Assembly (NCBI GenBank): GCA_016927095.1
Contig: JAFGNI010000644.1
Span: forward strand, 1-5,013
DNA: 5,013 bases
Direction: 5' to 3'
Source of the DNA: Anaerolineae bacterium
GTDB lineage: Bacteria > Chloroflexota > Anaerolineae > B4-G1 > SLSP01
Both the position numbers and the translations under genes were made by a program. Shown in pieces: positions 1 through 5,013 of this stretch (position 1 is the first letter of the stretch; each line of letters starts with the position of its first letter). The notes under the pieces are model-generated. The model ran no database searches and was not told where the DNA came from. It worked only from the letters and a program-made list of their open reading frames with translations.

Positions 1-98
1 CGTTCGAGGTTCAGTAGTTGGTTCATACGACAATGTATTATAGAACGGATTGGGCACAGAGTAAACCGCATCGAGGTGGCGAAGCGATATCCTGAGGG

Positions 99-104
99 TA
101 TAAT
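99..104 (+). promoter_or_regulatory. Candidate -10 box (TATAAT) for the ligase-cohesin operon
   Basis: A perfect sigma70/SigA-type -10 hexamer TATAAT lies 8 bases before the ATG at 113. A start point about 7 bases downstream would fall at roughly 111-113, on or next to the start codon, which implies a leaderless or near-leaderless mRNA. At 17-bp spacing the -35 position (76-81, GTGGCG) does not resemble TTGACA, and there is no TG extension. An imperfect inverted repeat, ATATCC-TGA-GGGTAT (87-101), overlaps the box and could be an operator or chance. The hexamer is seen directly; promoter function is inferred. Confidence 0.5.
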
Positions 105-112
105 CCGCGCGT

Positions 113-3100
113 ATGAGACGCCGACCAACCGTCTTGTTTGTGCTTGGCATAGTGCTTGTGGCCTTGGCGACCCTCGGCGCTTTGCAGTGGTGGGCACGCT
201 ACCGGCATGAGACTCGGGGCTGGGCTACTGCGTTCCCCGATCCGGTTGCCGACACGCCGGGGGCCACGGGCAGTACGATGTCCCGCGCCTGCGTCAACGC
301 ACCCTTGGCTACCTATGGTGCATCCGAGCTAACTTGGGCGCTGGATACGATCCAAGCCGGCGGGTTTGGCTGGGTGCGCCAACAGCTCCCCTGGTCGGTG
401 GTGGCGCCGCAGCCTGCGGATCAAGACTGGTCGTCGCTGGACACGCTGGTCACTGCTGTCGGTGCGCGCGGTCTTGGCATCGTTGCCGTGCTGGACGAGG
501 TCCCTGCGTGGGTTGGCGTCCCACCGGATCCAGATCTCTACGCGGCATGGGCCGGCGCCGTCGCCGAGCGGTACGCCGACGAGCTGATGTACTACCAGAT
601 CTGGCACAATCCCAACCTCGCCGATGGTTGGGGGGCGGAAGCCAACGCATTTGCCTATGCCGATCTCCTGGCTCGGGCTGCGGCGGCGATCCGAGCTGCT
701 GACCCGGATGCGCGCATCGTTCTGGGCAGCCTGGCCCCAACGACAGAGGTCGGGCAGCGCAACTTCGCTGAGGATCTCTTTCTGGAGATGCTCTATGACG
801 CAGGCGCCGCGGACGACTTCGATGTGGTGGCGGTTCAACCTTACGGATTCCAGACCGGCCCCGATGACCGACGTGTTGACAGGGAGGTGCTCAACTTCTC
901 GCGCGTGCTCCTCGTGCGGCAGATCATGGAGGCCCGTGGGGACGCCCACAAAGCGATCTGGGTAAGCAACTTCGGCTGGAACAGCAAGCCTGCCGGCTGG
1001 CCTGGCCCCCCCTCGATCTGGGGTGAGGTCGACGAGGCCACGCAGGCAGCGTACACGTTGGCCGCGCTGGAGCGCGTGGAGCGGGAGTGGCCCTGGATGG
1101 GTGTTCTATGCCTGAATGGCCTCCAACCTCGTCCAGAGACCCAGGGACTGGCGGTGCCGGATGCTGAAGAGCACTGGGGGTTCGCGCTCGTAGGCCCGGA
1201 GGGGCAGATGCGCCCGGTCTACGAGGCGGTGCAGGCCTGGGCTCAGCGGGTGCCTGTCGCCCACGCCGGGGTCTATCGCGCCGACACGGATCTGGCGGAG
1301 TTCGAGGGGCCGTGGACGCTGGGGCCGCAAGGTGCAGATATGGGGGAGCACGGCGAGAACCGCGTCAGCCTCACGTTTGAAGGCACAGATGTGGCGTTGA
1401 CCGTGCGCCGGGGTCCCTATCGTGCCTTCCTCTTCGTCACCGTCGACGGCAGGCCAGCGCCGGCGCTGCCTCTTGACCGCGCCGGACGGGCCTATGCCGT
1501 GCTGTACGATCCCCTAGCCGCCATCGCCACGGTGCCCCTCGCCGAGGGCTTGCCATCGGGTATGCACCGGGTTGAGGTCGTTGCCGAGCGTGGGTGGGGG
1601 CAGTGGGCCTTGGCTGATTGGCGGATCGTCGACGCCCCACCGTGGGCAGCAATGCAGCCATGGGGGTACGTTGTTTTCGCGCTGTTAAGCCTGGTGGGCG
1701 CCGCGCTCATCGCACTCTCAACACCCAAGATGGCCCTGCGGAACCTGTTCGAGCGATGTGCAGCGATATGGGGACGTTTAGCTGATTGGCTGCAGATCGG
1801 CGTGTCCTTCGTCGTGGCGTCGATCGCGCTCTTCGCGGCATGGCAGCTTCTTATGGGAGAGGCCCTTTTCCGTCGTCTGGGTGCCTACGGCGATCTCGTC
1901 GCGCTGGCGCTGACAACAGGCCTGTTCTATCTGTCGCCGTGGCTGCTAGTCACCCTGGTTGCCGGGCTGCTGATGTCGCTGATCATCCTTCTGCGGCCCA
2001 GCCTGGGGCTGATGTTGACCATCTTCGCCGCGCCGCTCTACGCCTATCCCCTCTCGTTGGCGGGGAAGTCTTTTGCTCTGGCCGAGCTCGTGCTGCTGCC
2101 AACCCTGGTGGGCGGCGCGGCACGGTTAGCAGGGACGTGGATCCGTGAACGCAGTCACTGGCGCGATAGGGTGCTCCCATTAGGGCGGCGACTCCTGGTG
2201 CCCCTACTGGTGCTCGTTGGCGTTTCGGTGCTCTCGACCGCCCGGGCGGCGCATCTTCGAGAAGCACTTCGAGAGCTTCGCCTTGTGATTCTAGAGCCCA
2301 CGCTGTTCTTCGTCGTGCTGGTCGCGCTGCCCATGACCCGTGAGGAACGGTGGCGCATTGTCGATGCCTTGGTCGCGAGCGGCGTGCTGGTTGCGCTCGT
2401 GGGATTGGTGATGTACTTCAGCGGTGCCGTGATCACCGCCGAGGGCGGCGCACGCCGCCTACTGAGTGTCTACGGATCGCCGAACAACGTGGGCCTGTTT
2501 CTAGGGCGGATCATCCCGCTTCTCGTGGCCTGGGTGCTCTGGGCGGGGCCGCGGCTGGAGGCACCTGCGGGCGCCAGCAAGCTTGCCGCCGTGCGTGTCT
2601 GGCTGCGCACGCTCCCAGGGCAGCGGCGCCGTATTGCGTATGTCGTCGCATTGATCCCGATCAGTTTGGCGCTGTTGTTGAGCCTGTCGCGCGGCGCGAT
2701 TGTGCTCGGATTGCCAGTGGCGCTGCTTGTGATGGGATGGTTGGCAGGCAAGGAATGGCGTCAGGTGGCGATTATCGCGCTGGTGATCGGCGTGGTCGCC
2801 CTTGTCCCCTTGCTGAGCACCCCCCGCTTCTCCGGGATGCTCGACCTCTCGCAAGGGACCACGAGCTTCCGAGTCGCCCTCTGGCACAGCACGCTGCAGC
2901 TGATTGGCGAGCACCCCTTCCTCGGCGTGGGGCCGGACAATTTTCTATATGCCTACCGGACGCGATATGTGCTGCCCACTGCGTGGGAGGAGTTCAACCT
3001 CTCGCATCCGCACAACGTCGTTCTCGACTACGCCGCAAGGACCGGTATCGGCGGTGTCGTCGCCTTTCTGTGGACGCAGGTCGTCTTCTGGCGCGCCGTA

Positions 3101-3313
3101 GGGCCGCTGCGCAAGCGCCCAAATCCGGCGACGCGGGCGCTGGGCATCGGCATCGCGGGATCTATGGCCGATTTCCTGGCCCACGGTCTGGTCGATGCGT
3201 CATACTTCATCATCGACCTGGCCTTCGTCTACATGTTCTCTTTGGCGCTGGCGGTATGGTTGACGGCGGAAGCAGGCAGCGAAGTGGCATCGCAAGAAGA
3301 GGTCCGTCTGTGA
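113..3313 (+). CDS. Membrane fusion protein: GH-like (probably inactive) barrel plus O-antigen ligase/polymerase domain
   Basis: This 1066-residue protein probably polymerises or transfers an undecaprenyl-linked surface glycan. An N-terminal anchor (about 7-27, preceded by MRRR) places residues 28-515 outside. Residues about 60-380 resemble a clan GH-A (GH39/GH5-like) barrel: LPWSVVAPQP, VAVLDEVPAW, YYQIWHNPNL, VAVQPYGF and IWVSNFGWNS. Where active enzymes have NEP and the nucleophile Glu, this one has H165-N166-P and N286; Q242 replaces the usual His. Residues about 385-507 look like a beta-sandwich. A helix at about 517-536 re-enters the membrane, followed by roughly 13-15 more. Wzy_C hallmarks are SPNN (near 790), SRG (859-861), R920 with LWHS, GVGPDNF (from 938), HPHN (965-968) and a final segment near 1019-1052. 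Ordinary ligases are about 400-450 residues. No well-spaced Shine-Dalgarno precedes the ATG (GAGGG is 14 bases away). The ligase fold is confident; ligase versus polymerase and the substrate are unknown. Confidence 0.88.
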   Translation: MRRRPTVLFVLGIVLVALATLGALQWWARYRHETRGWATAFPDPVADTPGATGSTMSRACVNAPLATYGASELTWALDTIQAGGFGWVRQQLPWSVVAPQPADQDWSSLDTLVTAVGARGLGIVAVLDEVPAWVGVPPDPDLYAAWAGAVAERYADELMYYQIWHNPNLADGWGAEANAFAYADLLARAAAAIRAADPDARIVLGSLAPTTEVGQRNFAEDLFLEMLYDAGAADDFDVVAVQPYGFQTGPDDRRVDREVLNFSRVLLVRQIMEARGDAHKAIWVSNFGWNSKPAGWPGPPSIWGEVDEATQAAYTLAALERVEREWPWMGVLCLNGLQPRPETQGLAVPDAEEHWGFALVGPEGQMRPVYEAVQAWAQRVPVAHAGVYRADTDLAEFEGPWTLGPQGADMGEHGENRVSLTFEGTDVALTVRRGPYRAFLFVTVDGRPAPALPLDRAGRAYAVLYDPLAAIATVPLAEGLPSGMHRVEVVAERGWGQWALADWRIVDAPPWAAMQPWGYVVFALLSLVGAALIALSTPKMALRNLFERCAAIWGRLADWLQIGVSFVVASIALFAAWQLLMGEALFRRLGAYGDLVALALTTGLFYLSPWLLVTLVAGLLMSLIILLRPSLGLMLTIFAAPLYAYPLSLAGKSFALAELVLLPTLVGGAARLAGTWIRERSHWRDRVLPLGRRLLVPLLVLVGVSVLSTARAAHLREALRELRLVILEPTLFFVVLVALPMTREERWRIVDALVASGVLVALVGLVMYFSGAVITAEGGARRLLSVYGSPNNVGLFLGRIIPLLVAWVLWAGPRLEAPAGASKLAAVRVWLRTLPGQRRRIAYVVALIPISLALLLSLSRGAIVLGLPVALLVMGWLAGKEWRQVAIIALVIGVVALVPLLSTPRFSGMLDLSQGTTSFRVALWHSTLQLIGEHPFLGVGPDNFLYAYRTRYVLPTAWEEFNLSHPHNVVLDYAARTGIGGVVAFLWTQVVFWRAVGPLRKRPNPATRALGIGIAGSMADFLAHGLVDASYFIIDLAFVYMFSLALAVWLTAEAGSEVASQEEVRL
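3294..3302 (+). promoter_or_regulatory. Shine-Dalgarno site deciding the GTG start of the cohesin lipoprotein
   Basis: The purine run AAGAAGAGG, inside the end of the ligase gene, ends 7 bases before the GTG at 3310. This spacing favours the GTG, whose GTGA overlaps the upstream TGA stop, over the in-frame ATG at 3322. The sequence before that ATG (GAGAAAG, 3312-3318) is a poorer match. The arrangement implies translational coupling. Confidence 0.6.
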
Positions 3314-3924
3314 GAAAGACTATGTGGTTGCGTGGTGGGCTTGTTGTGGCTTTGGTAATCCTGGCTGGATGTTCTGGCAACAGCCGGACGACCGTCGTCG
3401 CAACCGAGGTGCCTCCAGGGGCAGGCGGCAATCCCTTGGACACGCCCGTCGTCGACACGCTGACCCCGGCTCCGCCAGAGGCACCAGAGGCCTTGGTTTT
3501 GGTCGCTTTTGATCTGCAAGGGGCGGCAGTCGATGACGTAGTTGAGGCAGCGGTGTCCGTGGTTGAGGTCGACGATCTCTACGGCGTCGAGGTGCACATG
3601 ACGTTTGATACCGAGGTACTGGAAGTCGTCGACTTGGACGACTCTGCCGAGGGCATACAGGTGGCGGATGGCGACCTGCTCAAGGTTGGATATGTCGTGC
3701 AGAACCAAGCGGACAACGTTGCCGGCACGATCGACTATGCCGTCTCACAGATGCCGCCCAGCACGGGTGTGACCGGGGCGGGCACGATAGTCCGCATTCA
3801 GTTCCGAGCTAGGGCAGCCGGCACGGCAGCTCTGCAGGTCAACAGTCTTGTGTTGGCCAGTTCCGAGGGGCACGCAATCCCCGCGTCTCCGGATCCAGGC
3901 GTTGCCGAGTTGACGATTGAGTGA
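3310..3924 (+). CDS. Cohesin-domain surface lipoprotein
   Basis: This 204-residue protein is predicted to be lipid-anchored on the outer face of the membrane. It has a basic start (RKTMWLR), a hydrophobic stretch (about 9-19) and a lipobox LAG-C with Cys21. A Pro/Thr-rich linker (about 33-60) follows, then one beta-rich domain from about 62 to the end. That domain matches the cohesin fold: a V-rich first strand, then LYGVEVHMTFDTEVLEVVDL (90-109), equivalent to the cohesin pattern 'l.g.ef.l.yDp.vLevv.v', and a late strand TIVRIQFRARAAGTAALQV. Cohesins bind dockerin modules, but isolated cohesin domains also occur in bacteria without cellulosomes, so the partner is unknown. No dockerin repeat is visible in this window. 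The gene overlaps the ligase gene by 4 bases and must be co-transcribed with it. The alternative ATG start at 3322 would remove only four residues and keep the lipobox. Confidence 0.82.
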   Translation: MRKTMWLRGGLVVALVILAGCSGNSRTTVVATEVPPGAGGNPLDTPVVDTLTPAPPEAPEALVLVAFDLQGAAVDDVVEAAVSVVEVDDLYGVEVHMTFDTEVLEVVDLDDSAEGIQVADGDLLKVGYVVQNQADNVAGTIDYAVSQMPPSTGVTGAGTIVRIQFRARAAGTAALQVNSLVLASSEGHAIPASPDPGVAELTIE

Positions 3925-3931
3925 AGCCTCA

Positions 3932-3956
3932 CGTCGTGTACGCGTATAGCACGACG
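3932..3956. repeat. Small inverted repeat beside the terminator
   Basis: CGTCGTG (3932-3938) pairs perfectly with CACGACG (3950-3956) across an 11-base loop. It begins 7 bases after the cohesin stop codon and is followed on the + strand by AAAA and then the large 15-bp hairpin. It has no U-run on the + strand, so it is not a classical terminator by itself. It may be a 3' stabilising structure or a remnant of an older terminator. Confidence 0.45.
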
Positions 3957-3959
3957 AAA

Positions 3960-3995
3960 AGCACAGGCTGCGGCACCGTCGCCGCAGCCTGTGCT
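3960..3995. terminator. Probable bidirectional terminator hairpin between convergent genes
   Basis: A perfect 15-bp inverted repeat (3960-3974 with 3981-3995) encloses a 6-base loop, ACCGTC. The stem is GC-rich and very stable. It lies 35 bases after the cohesin stop and 16 bases past the stop of the opposite-strand lipoprotein gene, where convergent genes would share a terminator. On the minus strand the stem runs into four T residues (complement of 3957-3960), which gives a weak intrinsic terminator. On the plus strand the stem is followed by ATGATC with no T-run, so termination there may be less efficient or need a factor. Confidence 0.75.
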
Positions 3996-4011
3996 ATGAT
4001 CGCCCCGAACG

Positions 4012-4815
4012 CTATTCGCGCACGTCGAGTTCAATGCTGCCAATCCCCGCCTGGATCCTAACCTCCAAGGTGACGTCCGACTCCCCAAAGGCATCGTTGA
4101 CCCAGGCACTGCCCTGGCGGTAGAGCCCACTGGCGTCGACGTCGCCGATGCCGCGGCTCACCTCAACACGGACCCCAACGTCCCGAGGTAGGAGCAGCTC
4201 CGTCCTTCCCACGCCGCCCTGGATGTCGATGTCCGCGTTCCGATCCCAGGGGCCGTTCAGGTCGACCCTGGTCTCACCGGCGCCGATATTGAGATCGAAG
4301 CGGCTCAACGCCGGGTTGTTGCTCAGGTTGATCTCTGCGTCGCCTGCCCCAAGCCTGATGTCCAGGTCGGTGACCTCAAGTCCCGCGAGGTCGATATCCT
4401 GGCGTCCTGCGCCGCCCTCGATACGCATGTCGAGAGGCACGCCTTCGGCGAATCGCAGATCCCATTCATAGCGAACACGGCTGTTGATCGGAAGGTTGTT
4501 CGTGTTCGGCTGGCGCACCGTCAGCCGGCCCTCATCCTCGCTGACCTCGTAGGAAACCTCGGGCTCCCAGTCCGCGATGTTGTAGGTGAACTCGGCTTCC
4601 AACAGGTCCTGAGCACCACCATCAATCTCCAGCTCCCCGGCCCCCATGCTGATTGTGACGCGGACTTCCTCAGCCCCTTCAGCTTCAACGGTCACGGTCT
4701 CGCTCTCCAGGGGCCCTGTCTGCGCGGTCCCCACATCAATGCTGCTGAAGCTACAAGCGAGTAAGGTGAGCATCGCGGCGCCCGCAATAGCGATCTTCAT
4801 CCATTTGCCCTGCAT
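4012..4815 (-). CDS. Toast-rack / LiaF-C-like beta-helix lipoprotein
   Basis: This 267-residue protein is predicted to be lipid-anchored outside the membrane: a short basic start, a hydrophobic stretch (about 8-20) and a lipobox LLA-C with Cys21. The rest is beta-rich. Short strands are each built on a G-[AVI]-G turn, at residues 58-60, 135-137, 156-158, 178-180, 201-203, 222-224 and 257-259. From 135 to 222 the spacing is 21-23 residues, as expected for successive rungs of a one-sided beta-helix. An N-terminal block containing SMGAGELEID and the later rungs resemble the toast_rack (DUF2154) and LiaF-C/DUF4097 group; LiaF belongs to envelope-stress sensing in Firmicutes. No catalytic residues or transmembrane helices are visible after the lipobox, so a scaffold or ligand-sensing role is only a guess. 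The start is set by a strong GGGAGGA site. An in-frame ATG 111 bases further upstream would bury the lipobox signal behind 37 unlikely residues. Confidence 0.8.
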   Translation of the reverse strand: MQGKWMKIAIAGAAMLTLLACSFSSIDVGTAQTGPLESETVTVEAEGAEEVRVTISMGAGELEIDGGAQDLLEAEFTYNIADWEPEVSYEVSEDEGRLTVRQPNTNNLPINSRVRYEWDLRFAEGVPLDMRIEGGAGRQDIDLAGLEVTDLDIRLGAGDAEINLSNNPALSRFDLNIGAGETRVDLNGPWDRNADIDIQGGVGRTELLLPRDVGVRVEVSRGIGDVDASGLYRQGSAWVNDAFGESDVTLEVRIQAGIGSIELDVRE

Positions 4816-5013
4816 CGTTATCCTCCCGAGATCAAAGTGTCTTCTGACAAGTCGTCCTTGTGCTTGTTCCGGATAGCCAAGCCCCCTCTGGCAGAGGTGG
4901 GCCAAGGTCGTGTGCGTTTCTTGCATGCTGTCTTACGCGCTAGTGGGGCGAAAGTTGCACAGGCTACAGTCCGCTGAATAGGGCTATCGCATTTCATTTC
5001 AAGTCAGCCACAG
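4816..5013 (-). other. Upstream region of the toast-rack gene; possible distant promoter and repeats
   Basis: No gene is supported in these 198 bases. On the minus strand a weak sigma70-like pair is possible: TTGAAA (4997-5002) and TATTCA (4975-4980), 16 bp apart, which would leave a leader of about 150 bases. Within the leader, CCTCT-GGC-AGAGG (4885-4897) is a short inverted repeat set between two copies of GCCAAG (4877-4882 region and 4901-4906 region). This could be an operator or a 5' UTR hairpin. No known riboswitch pattern was recognised. Confidence 0.25.
4821..4827 (-). promoter_or_regulatory. Strong Shine-Dalgarno site of the toast-rack lipoprotein gene
   Basis: On the minus strand GGGAGGA is followed by a 5-base gap (TAACG) and then ATG, with the GGAGG core 6 bases from the start. 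This is close to the ideal anti-16S match. It fixes the start at 4815 rather than at the upstream in-frame ATG (4926) or the internal ATG five codons in (4800). Confidence 0.85.

Noticed and set aside
18..41. TTGGTT...TATTAT as an upstream promoter
   Set aside because: The spacing is only about 12 bp, too short for a sigma70 promoter. The TATAAT at 99-104 is a better match.
329..949. 206-residue antisense frame inside the GH-like domain
   Set aside because: It lies wholly opposite a well-supported coding region, has no recognisable domain, and its composition looks like a codon-complement shadow.
2462..3240. Possible frameshift within the ligase domain because of the long alternate frame
   Set aside because: The main frame keeps all Wzy_C hallmarks in order (SPNN, SRG, R920, GVGPDNF, HPHN and the final helices) without interruption.
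2350..3309. Open frame continuing upstream of the cohesin lipoprotein, inside the ligase gene
   Set aside because: The translated extension is rich in Arg, Ala and Gly with no domain pattern, as expected from an out-of-frame reading of GC-rich DNA. The lipobox signal peptide requires a start near 3310.
3229..3708. 159-residue antisense frame across the ligase-cohesin junction
   Set aside because: It is antisense to two confident genes, has no signal peptide or motif, and spans the operon overlap.
4816..4926. 37-residue N-terminal extension of the minus-strand lipoprotein from an upstream ATG
   Set aside because: It would displace the lipoprotein signal from the N-terminus, and the strong GGGAGGA site lies between the two starts and serves the later one.
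1..5013. CRISPR array, tRNA, rRNA, insertion sequence or phage attachment site
   Set aside because: No regularly spaced repeats, tRNA-like cloverleaf, rRNA motifs or transposase signatures were seen by reading both strands.

Overview
The window is GC-rich bacterial DNA with three real genes and very little spare sequence. The style fits a Chloroflexota (Anaerolineae- or Chloroflexia-like) bacterium: cell-surface proteins with glycosidase-like or cohesin domains, a large multi-membrane O-antigen-ligase-type protein, and short lipoproteins with beta-helix domains. This assignment is inference from gene content. No rRNA or other phylogenetic marker is present.

Layout: positions 1-112 are a short leader with a perfect TATAAT box only 8 bases before the first start codon. 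Positions 113-3313 (+) encode a 1066-residue membrane protein. It has an N-terminal anchor, an extracytoplasmic TIM-barrel glycoside-hydrolase-like domain, a beta-sandwich-like module, and a C-terminal multi-pass O-antigen ligase/polymerase (Wzy_C) domain. Positions 3310-3924 (+) encode a cohesin-domain lipoprotein whose GTG start overlaps the stop of the first gene (GTGA), so the two are almost certainly one translationally coupled operon. A perfect 15-bp hairpin at 3960-3995 separates this operon from a convergent gene. Positions 4012-4815 (-) encode a lipoprotein of the toast-rack/LiaF-C-like kind with repeated G-[AVI]-G beta turns. The last 198 bases (4816-5013) are its upstream region.

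How the genes may work together: the operon looks like an envelope-polysaccharide module. The fusion protein would polymerise or transfer a lipid-linked glycan on the outer face of the membrane, and the cohesin lipoprotein would display a protein-docking domain on the same surface. The most notable observation is that both positions where clan GH-A enzymes carry catalytic glutamates appear to be Asn (N166 and N286). A usual active-site Asn is His (H165) and a usual His is Gln (Q242). The barrel therefore looks like a catalytically dead glycan-binding domain fused to a ligase. The convergent toast-rack lipoprotein is a separate transcription unit with no visible functional link beyond also being envelope-localised.
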